A program made the translations under genes and the position numbers. This document shows, one piece after another, positions 1 through 10,321 of a stretch of 64,000 nt of DNA. This DNA is from Stomoxys calcitrans. Its lineage: Eukaryota > Arthropoda > Insecta > Diptera > Muscidae. The notes under the pieces are model-generated. The model saw only the letters and a program-made list of their open reading frames with translations, did no database searches and was not told the origin of the DNA. The stretch is taken from assembly GCF_963082655.1 (NCBI RefSeq), contig NC_081555.1, forward strand, positions 93,326,914 through 93,390,913. Direction: 5' to 3'. Position 1 is the stretch's first letter, and every line of letters begins with the position of its first letter.

Positions 1-796
1 AATTACTAAAACTACTTTCACAGTGTATATTTCATGTCCTAACCTTGTTTACTGTAATTCTCTTTGCTTCTCTTATTAAGAATTTCAACGTAGATATTTA
101 AAACTTCAATAAGATTTCTCAAAGAGATATGCACAATTTGAGTAATGGACAAACGTACCAATTTGCATTTCTATGAAGCCCCATTTCATCTGATTTCCTA
201 AGGAGCTTATTGCGCTTATTGCCAAATTTCTTTGCAACTACGATGTAACAAATTGGAATTCTTTTGAATAAATGCAACAATCTCTCTTCGATGCATATAT
301 TTCTGTATGCAATGAATGAGCAAAGCAGAAATCAGTCGTCGTAGTAGTGAATGCAAACAGACAACGATTTCAACGGCGATATTTTCATGGAAAAAATTTC
401 AAGCTGCAAATCTTAAGTCAGAGAATACTGTCACATATTGTCAATGCTTTTATGTTAATAAGAAATGCATACAAATTTAATTCACTTATTTAATTTACTT
501 TTTAATCCTAATTGCATTACCATGTCAACTATCAGCGCTAGATCACAGCGGGGATTGATGAAATAGGGAAGCAGATACGTAGGCTTTACAGTAAGATACT
601 TCAACTAAAACACTTCAAAGTGAACCAAATGATTGTGTAGTGTGGTCGATATTCGTAACATTCGATATTTTCGATATTTCTAATAAAACATATCGGTAGT
701 ATCGATTATATCCTATCACCAATATTTAAAGCGAAAATGAGTAGTATAGCTCAGGATATCGGTTTATATAGAAGCAATATCAATGCATGGACCGAA
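1..796. other. AT-rich unique DNA, no gene recognised
   Basis: No ORF with recognisable similarity and no copy of the repeats seen elsewhere in the window. Bases 648-715 hold several TCGATA/ATCGAT motifs (TTCGATAT twice, ATCGATTA), loosely like the DRE cluster at 37234, but no perfect TATCGATA and no convincing downstream start codon. Confidence 0.5.
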
Positions 797-902
797 TAGG
801 TTAGGTTGAGTCGAAAAGAGAATGCGGATATTAATCCGCCCCATGCCACTATGGACATAGACCTAAGTCAGTAATCGGCTTGTTGTGCGCTCTAAAAACT
901 AA
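797..902 (-). mobile_element. LINE lineage alpha 3' tail, left part
   Basis: Matches the 3' untranslated tail of the RNase H-bearing LINE seen at 33545, 4608, 55764 and 55975 (landmarks TAGGTTAGGTTGAG, then CACTATGGACATA, then GTAATCGGCTTGTTGTG). The tail is interrupted after AAAAACTAA and resumes at 3070, so the modular repeat between was inserted into it. Confidence 0.8.
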
Positions 903-3069
903 CTTGTAAAGAGGCGTTAAGTTCGGCCAGGCCGAACTTTGAATATTCACCACCTCGGGTATATATGTAAACCACCTTTCATCAAAATCCAGTGAAAATT
1001 GCATACCTTATGTCCCATAGCAGTTATATCGAAATATAATCCGATTTGGACCAAATACTAATAAGTACAAGTCATTGCTCAACTGTGTATTACGAAATAT
1101 TGGTCTTTTTAGTACCTATATCTAAAAATAAACCGATCTGAACCATATACAACATGGAAGTCAAAAAGCCTAACATAAGTCAATGTGTCAAATTTCAGTT
1201 TCAGGATTATAAATGCGCCTTTTTTGTGGCCAATACTTTAAATTGAGATATCGGTCTATATGGCAGCTATATGCAAATTTGAACCGATCTAGACCTAATT
1301 GCAGAAGTATGTGGAGTGGCTTAACTTAACTCTCTATCCTAAGTTTCGGCAACATCGGACAATGAATGCGCCTTTTTTGGGCCCAAAACATTAAATCGAG
1401 AGATCGGTCTATATGGCAGCTATATCCAAATCTGAACCGATCTGAGTGAAATTAAAGAAGCATGTCGAAGGGCCCACCACAACTCACTGGCCAAATTGCG
1501 GAGACATCGGACAATAAATGCGATTTTTGTGGCCCCAAAACCTAAATCCTAGCGATCGGTCTATATGGCAGCTATATCCAAATCTGAACCGATCCGTGCC
1601 ATAGTGCAGAAGTATGTCAAGGGGCTTAACTTAACTCACTTTCCCAAATTTCGGCGACATTGGACAATAAATGCGGCTTTTATGGGACCAAAACCTTAAA
1701 TCAAGGGATCGGTCTATATGGTAGCTATATCCAAATCTGATCCCATCTGTGCCATAATGCAGAAGTATGTCAAGGGGCTTAACTTAACTCACTTTCCCAA
1801 ATTTCGGCGACATTGGACAATAAATGCGCCTGTTATGGGCCCAAAAACTTAAATCGAGGGATCGGTCTATATGGCAGCTGTATCCAAATCTGATTCGATC
1901 AAGGCCAAATTGAAGAAAGATGTCGAAAGGCCTAAGACAACCCACTGTCTCAAATTTCAGCAAAATCGGAAAATAAATGTGGTTTTTATGGGCCTAAGAA
2001 CATAAATCGGAGGATCGGTCTATATGGCAGCTGTATCCAAATCTGATCCGATAAAGGTCAAATTGAAGAAAGATGTCGAAGGGCCTAAGACAACCCACTG
2101 TCTCAAATTTCAGCGAAATCGGAAAATAAATGTGGTTTTTATGGGCCTAAGAACATAAATCGGAGGATCGGTCTATATGGCAGCTGTATCCAAATCTGAT
2201 CCGATAAAGGTCAAATTGAAGAAAGATGTCGAAGGGCTTAAGACAACCCACTGTCCTAAATTTCAGCAAAATCAGATAATAAATGTGGCTTTTATGGGCC
2301 TAAGACCTTAAATCGGAGGATCGGACTATATGGCAGCTATAACCAAATCTGGACCGATCGGGGCCAAATTAACGAAGGATGTCGAAGGGCCTAACAAAAC
2401 AGACTGCCCCAAATTTCAGCAAAATCGGATAATAAATATGGCTTTTATGGCCCTAAGACTCTAAGTCGGAGGATCAGTCTATATGGCAGCCATATCCAAA
2501 TCTGAACCGATCCGGGCCAAATTAACGAAAAATATTGAAGGGCCTAACACAACTCACTGCCCCAAATTTCAGTAAAATCGGATTATAAATGTGGCTTTTA
2601 TGAGCCTAAGACTCTAAATCGGAGGATCAGTCTATATGGCACCTATATCCAAATCTGAACCGATCCGGGCCAAATTAACGAAGGATGTCGAGTGGCCTAA
2701 CACAACTCACTGTCCCAAATTTCAGCAAAATCGGATAATAAATGTGGCTTTTATGGGCCTAAGACCCTAAATCGGAGGATCGGTCTATATGGGAGCTATA
2801 TCAAGATATAGTCCGACATAGCCCATCTTGGAACTTTACCTGCTTATGGATAAAAAAAAAGAATCTATGCAAAGTTTCAGCTCAATATCTCTATTTTTGA
2901 AGACTGTAGCGTGATTTCAACAGACAGACGGACGGACATGTTTAGATCGTCTTAGATTTTTACGCTGATCAGGAATATATACTTTATAGGGTCGGAAATG
3001 GATATTTCGATGTGTTGCAAACGGAATGACTGAATGAATATACCGCCATCCTTCGGTGTTGGGTATAAA
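903..3069 (+). mobile_element. Modular repeat A1 (subfamily A, Helentron/HINE-like)
   Basis: Structured element of about 2.17 kb. It starts near CTTGTAAAGAGGCG, followed by the hairpin GTTCGGCC-A-GGCCGAAC (921-937). The body holds roughly ten tandem units of about 153 bp, each with GATCGGTCTATATGGCAGC and, downstream, GAACCGAT. The 3' module contains CAGACAGACGGACGGACATG (2921-2940) and a terminal stem-loop (3039-3067) ending GGGTATA. It codes for nothing. The class is inferred from the asymmetric inverted repeats and terminal hairpin; no transposase is present here. Confidence 0.75.
921..937 (+). repeat. 5' hairpin GTTCGGCC-A-GGCCGAAC of element A1
   Basis: Perfect 8-bp stem with a one-base loop. 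The same hairpin (core TTCGGCC-G-GGCCGAA) marks the 5' end of other modular repeats at about 20553, 21995, 32366, and on the minus strand at 46286 and 50947. Confidence 0.9.
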
Positions 3070-3144
3070 AAGTAATCTCGAAAAAGAAAATGTTAAGTTA
3101 GGAATTCCGTGCTACTTAAAAAATCCTTAACTGTTTTCCATACC
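3070..3144 (-). mobile_element. LINE lineage alpha 3' tail, right part
   Basis: Continues the tail broken at 902: GTAATCTCGAAAAAG, then GGAATTCCGTGCTACTTA, as in the uninterrupted copies at 33660-33730 and 55850-55930. It stops near 3144, where the RTE-related sequence begins. Confidence 0.75.
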
Positions 3145-4607
3145 GGCCGACATGGAATAACTATGAGCACCACACCGGCTGGAACTTTGAGCTCCGAATT
3201 TTGTGGTGTCCTTCGTTACCACGGGGACCTTAGCTGAAACCTACCGGGCCCTTCCACAGGTTGCGGATGGTGGAAAGCTCCGTTTTTATGCGGAGTAGCT
3301 GCAAATGCGGCCGCGGGCAGTCAGCGATTTTCGAGAGGGGAGTCTCAGCGAGGAGTCAGATAGCACTGGCTCTTAATTCAATACTGAGTGACAATGATAC
3401 TCGAGCCGACAAAGCGAGTTATTGGCGCCGTCAAATAACCAATGGCCAAGATCAGCATCTGTTCCCAGGTTAGGGACGGCTGAAGGTAAGCGTCGGATCT
3501 TGAAGCAAGCGGCTTGCCACAACGAGGGATACATTTTCAATCCCACAACACCCATGCAGTTGGGCCTCTGGGCCAATAACCCGCCCCCGGAAAACTATGA
3601 GAAGCAAAGGAATAGTAAAAACGGACCCCCACCCCAACGTTGACAATCGTTAGGGTGCAAACGAAAAAAGGACCATGATTTGCGGATCTGCACCTGGAAT
3701 GTCCGCACCCTTTATAAAGAAGGTGCAGTATACACGCTGGTGGATGTATTAGTGAAGTACAAGGCAGATATTACCGCCTTACAGGAAGTGCGATGGACTG
3801 GGGATGGCGTCACTGCAACACCAAACAATGACAAACTATACTATAGCTTCCAGAACACGAGGCAAGAATTTGGCTGTGGATTTGTGGTTAGTCGGAGACT
3901 GAAAGTCTGCACCTTTACTCTGGTGGATGGGAGGCTAGCCACAATCCGCATAAAAGCCAAATTCTTCAACATCAGCCTTATTTGTGCCCATGTCCCGACG
4001 GAAGACAAAGACGAGCAGACCGAGGATATTTTCTACGAGTGAGAGAATATGACCGTTGCCCTGCACATGACTTTAAAATCATTCCGGTAGATTTTAATGC
4101 GAAAATAGGGAAGGAAGAAATTTTTGGTCCAACAGTCGGAAAGTTTAGCCTCCTCGAGATAACGTCCAGTAATGGGTTGAGGCTGAAAGATTTCGCCGCG
4201 GCAAAAAAACATGGTAGTCAGTATCACCAGGTTTCAACATAAAAATATTCACAAAGCCACATGGCTGCCACCCGATCAAAACACGAGAAACCAAATTGAT
4301 CACGTTGTGATAGATGGAAGACATTCAGCGTGTTAGATGTACGATCGATCCGTGTAGCGAATATAGATTCGGATCATTACCTCGTTGCTGCAAAGGTTCG
4401 CACCCGTTTGAACATGGCGAGGAAAGTACGATCTGACACTGCACGGAAGCCGGACATTGGAAAGCTGCAAACATAACAGATGGCGGCATACTCCACTCGA
4501 CTGACCCAACTGTATGATGAAAACACTCCTTGTTCCGTTTGTTGAGGTATTGAAGACAGTCCCAGTTAAATACGAATATTGCGTGCCTTCGGTTTGGTAA
4601 GTGCCAA
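3145..4607 (+). mobile_element. RTE-type LINE remnant (5' region and endonuclease)
   Basis: The first about 330 bp match the sequences at 12204-12420 and 58650-58990 (TAACTATGAGCACCACAC; CTACCGGGCCCTTCCACAGG; GAGTCTCAGCGAGGAGTC). The rest encodes an apurinic-type endonuclease with several frame breaks and stops near 4600, before any reverse transcriptase. Confidence 0.8.
3680..4500 (+). pseudogene. RTE-clade LINE endonuclease, frameshifted
   Basis: Decayed endonuclease/exonuclease/phosphatase domain that would nick target DNA for target-primed reverse transcription. Visible blocks: ICTWNVRTL at the start, LQEVRWTGDG (catalytic Glu region), a VDFNAKIGKEEIFGPTVGK stretch, NQIDHVVIDGRH and SDHYLVAAK (catalytic Asp-His) near 4365-4390. 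The reading frame changes near 4035 and again near 4210, so at least three frames are needed. There is no in-frame ATG before ICTWNV. The block order and wording are typical of the RTE/BovB group. Non-functional. Confidence 0.85.
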
Positions 4608-6075
4608 GGTCCCATGCCACTATGGACATACACCTAAGCCAGTGATCGGCTTTTTCTGCTCTCAAAAATACTAAAAAAAACTAACCTCAAAAGAAACTAA
4701 GTTATAAATCCTACAACACCTCATCAACTTCCTCAACCGCTATAACTTGCAGCACCTTTTCTGCCTAAAAGGCTCCTGTTCTGTTATGATAACGAAATCT
4801 TTACTGATCTCTTTCTTTCTTCTTTTTAGTATTTTAGTAATTACCTCGTCTTCTCACGATCCTCGTCTTCTACTTTTCGTTTCACTATTCCACAGTGCTA
4901 CATTCGGTGGGTAAGAATCTCCCACCCTGATTCTTACGTTATAGCCCTAATGGCCATTTTACTGTCCGTTGAGATAATCATACTCTACATGCTTGCATTA
5001 ACACACTACAAAGTCAGTCATTCCGTGATCAACCGGTTCTACGCCTGCAGGACCGTATTGTGGTAAGTTAGTGGCAAATAGATCTCAGTCCCTGAGCTCT
5101 CAATGTAGACCCCAGGCCACCTCTGTCCTCTAGCTTTGATCTATCCGTGTAGCATGTACCTCCATATGACAATACCAGAGATCCGTCAATGCAAGATATT
5201 GTCGCTGGCAGGAGTGCCTCGCACGCAACTCTAAGTGTCATCTCGGGTATCCGATCCGAAACCAATTTCGTTCCAATTACCCTATCGTCACCTAGATTAT
5301 CTCCCTATGATATGGCCTTATCCTATATTCTATCCAGTCTCCCATCGCCTTAAGTCTCAAAGCAGTAGTTGCAGCCTCATACTTAATCCGTATGTCTTTG
5401 GGACTTATATTAAGAATAGTATTAAGGGCCCTTATAGAAGCGGTTCTCATAGCCCCCTGTGCCGAGGCAGGAGTGCCTCGCACTCAACCCCAAGTGTCGT
5501 CTCAGGTATCCGTTCCGAAACCAATTTCGTTCCATGTAGCCTATCGTCGCCTAGATTATCCCATATGTTATGACATGATCCTATATTCTATCCACTTCGC
5601 CTTAAGTCTCATAGACGTAGTTGCAGCCTCATATTTAATCCGTATGTCTTTGAGACTTATATCTAGAATAGTATTCAGGGCCCTAGTAGGAGCGGTCCTC
5701 ATGCCAGTGCCAAGACAATATGCTCTCTTAAACCGTTATAAAGTCCATATGCTGCACATTTTCCCTACCTTCGTCCACCAAATTACTGAGGCGTAAGTTA
5801 GTGTTGGTCTAAATATTCAAGAGCCAGTAGATTATCCTCGGATTCTGCCCCCATTTTGAACCTACCTACTGACTACGCTCCCTGATCTGGCACTTCCAGT
5901 TAAATTTCCTATCCAAAAAGACTCTCTTTCTTCGTCTTCCTCGTAGGCAGGCAGATCTCAGTCTTTTCTGGGTCTACATTCAAATCAAGCCCATTCGCAT
6001 GTCATCCCCTAGACTCTTTCGACCCTTCTGACTATTCGGTTTCAGAGACCTACATTTAGAAGTATTTTGACATTG
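4608..6075 (-). mobile_element. LINE lineage alpha fragment (RT C-terminus, RNase H, 3' tail)
   Basis: The minus strand carries the 3' part of an RNase H-bearing non-LTR element. 4608-4680 is the conserved 3' tail. The RNase H start (CYTDRSKLEDRGGLG, with Arg where TDGS is usual) lies near 5090-5160, and RT C-terminal sequence runs to about 6060. Many stops and indels; a 259-bp internal tandem duplication is annotated separately. Compare 33545-34660 and 55975-57140. Confidence 0.75.
5209..5725 (-). repeat. 259-bp tandem duplication inside a LINE fragment
   Basis: CAGGAGTGCCTCGCAC occurs at 5209 and 5468, and about 240 bp after each copy remain similar (CCGAAACCAATTTCGTTCCA, then TTTAAT-CCGTATGTCTTTG, then GGGCCCT). 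The two copies have diverged by substitutions and small indels, so the duplication is old. Confidence 0.8.
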
Positions 6076-6802
6076 TCGGCTAAATAGACAAATTCGAACC
6101 CCTCCTTAGACATTATACAGTAACAAACAAACATTTGCGTAAACCTAAACGACTATCCCCCGTACTTATATGAATTTTCCCATCCCAGATATTGGCCGTT
6201 GTACTATATTGACCTTCTTTGGCAGCAAATTCCTCAAACCCAAAATTTATATTTGTTCTATGCCAAAACCACAAAGATTTTCCAACTCGATTACCACATG
6301 ATTTGCATTGTAAAAATATCTCAAAACAATTCAACTTTCACCTTCAGAAACAAAATATATTCATTTCATCCATAGGTAGGGATATGCAAAATTCATTTTA
6401 ATTTAAAAATATTTTGAATTTTATCTCCGAATTTTTTTTGAATGCATTTTTGGTAGATTCCGTAGAAGTTTTGTGGATGTGCATTTTTTTTTTTGCATGA
6501 TTTAATGAAAAGAAAAAGCAAAAGTGCAATCGTGCCTGAAGAGTGTGCTACACTTTCTGTTGTTGTTGACCTTTTTTCTCTTTGGTGCTTTACAAAAATT
6601 GTGTAAATTTTATTTATCCCTCACACACACACACAGGTATACATGCAATTGCATTCACCTTTTGACCCCAAAAATATTCTTTTGTGCCGAATTTAAATGA
6701 ACCTCTTCCAGCTCTTCTCTTGAGAGTCCATTACATGCAACATTTCACAGGTATTCGAATAGGATGTTATTGTGCGAAAGGGTTGAAGAATAGGTTTTAC
6801 AT
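6076..6802. other. AT-rich unique stretch, no gene
   Basis: No recognisable coding or repeat sequence. Contains a short (CA)n run near 6614-6635 and T-rich tracts. Confidence 0.5.
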
Positions 6803-8112
6803 TTTTATACCCTCCACCATAGGTTGGGGGGTATACTAATTTCGTCATTCCGTTTGTAACTCCTCGAAATATGCGTCTAAGACCCCATTAAGTATATATA
6901 TTTCTGATCGTCATGACATTTAAAGTCGATCTAGCCATGTCCGTCCGTCCGTCTGTCTATCTGTCTGTCGTAAGCACGCTAACTTTCAAAGGAGTAAAGC
7001 TAGCCGCTTGAAATTTTGCATAAATACTTCTTATTTGTGTAGGTCGGTTGGGATTGTAAATGGATCATATCGGTCCATGTTTTGATATAGCTTCCATATA
7101 AGCCGATCTTGGGTCTTGACTTCTTGAGCCTCTAGAGGGCGCAATTCTTATCCGATTGAAATGAAATTCTGCACGATATGTTTTGTTATGATATCCAACA
7201 ACTGTGCCATGTATGGTTCAAATCGGGTCATAACCTGATATAGCTGACATATAAGCCGATCTTGGGTCTTAAATTCTTGAGCCTCTAGAGGGCGCAATTC
7301 TTATCCGATTGGAATGAAATTCTGCACGACGTGTTTTGTTATGATATCCAACAACTGTGCTCTGTATGGTTCAAATCGGGTCATAACCTGATATAACTGC
7401 CATATAAACCGATCTTGGGTCTTGACTTGTTGAGCCTCTAGAGGGCGCAATTCTTATCCGATTGGAATGAAATTTTGCACGACGTGTTTTGGTATGACTT
7501 CCAATAACTGTGCTAAGTTAGGTTCAAATCGGTATATAACCTGATATAGCTGCCATATAAACCGATCTTGAATCTTGACTTCTTGAGGCACTAGAGGGCG
7601 CAATTCTTATCCGATTGGGCTGAAATTATGCATGACGTGTTTCGTTATGATATCCAACAACTGTGCCAAGTTAGATTCAAAAGTGTCAATAACCTGATAT
7701 AACTGCCATATAAACCGATCTTGAATCTTGACTTCTTGAGCCACTACAGGGCGCAATTCTTATCCGATTTGAATGAAATTTTGCACGAAGTATTTTGTTA
7801 TGATATCCAACATCTGTGCCAAATAAGGTTTAAATCGGTTCATAACATGATATAGCTGCCATATAAACCGATCTGGTATCTTGACTTCTTGGGCCTCTAG
7901 AGCTCGCAATTATTATCCGATTTGCCTGAAGTTTTGTACGCTGGATCCTCTCATGACCATCAACTATGTTTATTATGGTCTGAATCGGTCTATAGCCTGA
8001 TACAGCTCCCATATAACTCGATCTCTCCATTTTACTTCTTGAGCACCCAGAGGGCTCAATTCTTATTCGAATTGGCTGACATTTTACACAGGTCGCCAAC
8101 ATATAAAACCGG
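6803..8112 (-). mobile_element. Modular repeat B1 (subfamily B), 5' truncated
   Basis: Minus-strand copy. The 3' terminal stem-loop TATACCCTCCACC...GGGGGGTATA is at 6806-6835, then the reverse complement of the GACAGACGGACGGACATGGC module (6935-6970), then 153-bp units marked by GAGGGCGCAATTCTTATCC at about 7136, 7289, 7441, 7595 and 7747. It ends abruptly at about 8112 against a BEL/Pao remnant without the 5' hairpin. Confidence 0.8.
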
Positions 8113-8760
8113 GTATTCCAGAGTTTCATCCAAGTAGCAGTAAGTGTTGTATCTGAGAAATACTCGACACAGGGGTTGGAATGGCAATTTGTACCGCCCC
8201 ATGCTCTTCATATGGCTGGACTTTGGGAGTCAGCCGTTAAGAGTTTCTAGCACCATTTTAAAAGAGTAGCTCACTTGTTCAACATCGAAAAGTTTGCCAC
8301 CGTGCTTGGGCGGATCGAAGGGGTCTTTAACTCACTTCCAATTTCCGCTGTCTCTGAGGATCCGAAGGACATCACAGCTTTGACTCCCGGACACTTTTTG
8401 AAGGGCTCGCCGATCATGGCATTTCCCCAGCCTAGCCTTTAAGACATCTTCTTAATAGGTGGTTGAAACTCAAGGCAATCCATCACCAGTTCGCCATACG
8501 ATAGAAAGAGGACTACCTCAAAGCTCTTCAGAAACGCTACAAGTGGAAAACAACTTCTCCAAATATTAAGGTTGGCGATCTGGTAGTTGTGATTGATGAT
8601 TTATTGCCTCCCAGCGACTGGCGACTGGGGAGATTAGTTAAGACTCACGCTGGGTACGATAGGAATACACGCATTGCTGATGTAAGGATTGCCTCCGGGG
8701 TCATTACTCGACCCATCGTAAAACTGTGCCTTCTTCCCTTATTGGACCAACCGCGATAGT
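8113..8760 (+). pseudogene. BEL/Pao retrotransposon integrase C-terminus, degraded
   Basis: Frame reading GLEWQFVPPHALHMAGLWES, then TALTPGHFLKGSP and, after frame breaks, DWRLGRLVKTHAGYDRNTR and ADVRIASGVITRPIVKLCLL. These are the hallmarks of the C-terminal part of BEL/Pao integrases (WE-F-PP-APH-GGLWE; LTP-HFL-G; the closing basic RPI-KLC-L motif). Stops and frame changes occur near 8441 and in 8450-8600. It abuts modular repeat B1 on the left. No LTR was identified. Confidence 0.8.
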
Positions 8761-8869
8761 ATATCGGTGAAATGTACAGGAGTATGTATGACTATTTAAA
8801 CCAAATCTGACTCTAACTAATACCGAAACTCTTCTCAACTCATTTTCAGTTGCCACTGCATCATTTCAA

Positions 8870-9274
8870 ATGAATTTCATTAAAATCTCACCATTTTCAG
8901 ATAAAATATGCATAGTCAAGAAATTTATAAGTGCCATCTATACAAGAAAAAGCACAATCACAGATATTTTTCCAAAATTTGTCAAGATGACCGTTGAGGA
9001 AAGACGGGCGGCCGTTCGGCAACACAATTTCAATTGTCGCAATTGCCTAGAGCGAAGCCACACCATCGGAGACTGTGAACCTTCTGGAACTTGTCGAAAT
9101 TGTGCATTTCATCACCAAACTATACTGCACCCACGAAACTTCACCGTGCAACAAATTAAGTCCAGCACTACGACCAAATCCATCCAATCTCGGCTACAAA
9201 AGCAACAAACTGCAAGGTCCAATACTTCCACCAAGCCATCGAAAGAAGTGCCAAAGCCAAAGCTCAAGCCATGA
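8870..9274 (+). CDS. Gag-like zinc-knuckle ORF, probable BEL/Pao relic
   Basis: A 134-codon ORF with ATG start. Residues 40-95 read VKMTVEERRAAVRQHNF, CRNCLERSHTIGDCEP and CRNCAFHHQTILHP. The C-x2-C-x4-H-x4-C knuckle followed by C-x2-C-x2-HH-x3-LHP is the signature of the Gag/protease junction of BEL/Pao elements. The tail is Lys/Gln/Ser-rich. After the stop, 9274-9400 continues in another frame with the kind of Thr/Lys-rich linker that precedes BEL proteases. It lies just downstream of the integrase remnant, opposite to the order in an intact element, so it is either part of a second copy or a separately retained ORF. No evidence of expression. Confidence 0.6.
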   Translation: MNFIKISPFSDKICIVKKFISAIYTRKSTITDIFPKFVKMTVEERRAAVRQHNFNCRNCLERSHTIGDCEPSGTCRNCAFHHQTILHPRNFTVQQIKSSTTTKSIQSRLQKQQTARSNTSTKPSKEVPKPKLKP

Positions 9275-9424
9275 CAAAACCAGCCTACCACACCGCCGCC
9301 AAGACAGCCATCAACACAGTCGTCAACGCAACAATCCACAAAAGGCAGCGCACCTCCCACAGCAGATTTGTTTGTTTGTGTGTTCCTTACAGACTCTGAA
9401 ATTTTTACGATTTTCTTGAAATGT

Positions 9425-10130
9425 TCACTGATGGTGCATAAAGGGAACTATTTTTGATATCTGAAGGGGGGCGGACCCTCCCCCTTACCCTAATTTTCAG
9501 AACCGCCAGATCTCGGAGAAGGCTGGTGCGATTTAAGCGAAATTTTATGTGCTCTCAATAGTACCCTAAAAATAAAAATTTGGTATCCAAAATTTGGATG
9601 GGGCACCTAGGAGGCCGCCCCATTCTAAAACCTACCAAACAAATATTTAGACCAATCACGACAATATGGGAAGTATTTAAGATTAGAAAACGTATCTGAT
9701 ATCCAATTGTCGGACCAAGTGTTAAGGGACCACCCCAACCCCCAAAACACTCCTAAATCGGACATATTTACAGACCATGGCTATATGCGACTCAAATGAA
9801 AGGTAGAATATGAATCCGATATCCAAATATGGGGCCACGTTTCTGGGGACTCACCCCTTCCCCAAAACACCATCCCAAACAGGACTTATTTACTGACCAT
9901 GGGAATATGGGGCTTCAATAAAAGGTATTTAAGTGTTGAATTCGAAAGTGATATCCAAATATGGGACCAAGTGTTGGGGGGGCCGCCTCTCCCCAAAAAC
10001 ATCACCCCAAGGAGACAAATTTACGACCATAGCAATATGGGGCTGAAATGAAAGGTCTTTGGGAGTAAAGCACGAATCTGATATGAATATTCGAGAAAAG
10101 TATCTATGGGGTCACCCCACAACACCACCC
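9425..10130 (-). repeat. D-type tandem repeat block
   Basis: Diverged units of about 120-130 bp, marked by GGGGCT-AAATGAAAGGT near 9794, 9912 and 10040, with GATATCCAAATATGGG and G/C-rich CCCCAAAACACC cores. It is the reverse complement of the family at 40108-41128, 45500-45608 and 63560-64000. Confidence 0.7.
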
Positions 10131-10321
10131 GTTGAGTGGAGCGGATGTTTTGTTATATCGATCCACAAGAATTTTCCTGTAACTCGTAATAGATCATTAT
10201 TTTTGGTAGAAAAATTTAAGTCACTCAAGAATAGCTACGATAGTGGTTTACATTAGGCGGTTAATGATCTGCTTCTGTTTCAAGTGGAGCGGCAGATCTA
10301 GAGCACGGGAGTAGGCTTAGA

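Noticed and set aside
1200..2800. Centromeric satellite
   Set aside because: The array is bounded by element-specific 5' and 3' modules, is dispersed in both orientations, and is inserted in a LINE tail; it is the body of a mobile element.
895..3069. CRISPR-like regular array
   Set aside because: Units are near-contiguous 153-bp tandem copies with gradual divergence, no short repeat/unique spacer alternation, and the genome is eukaryotic.
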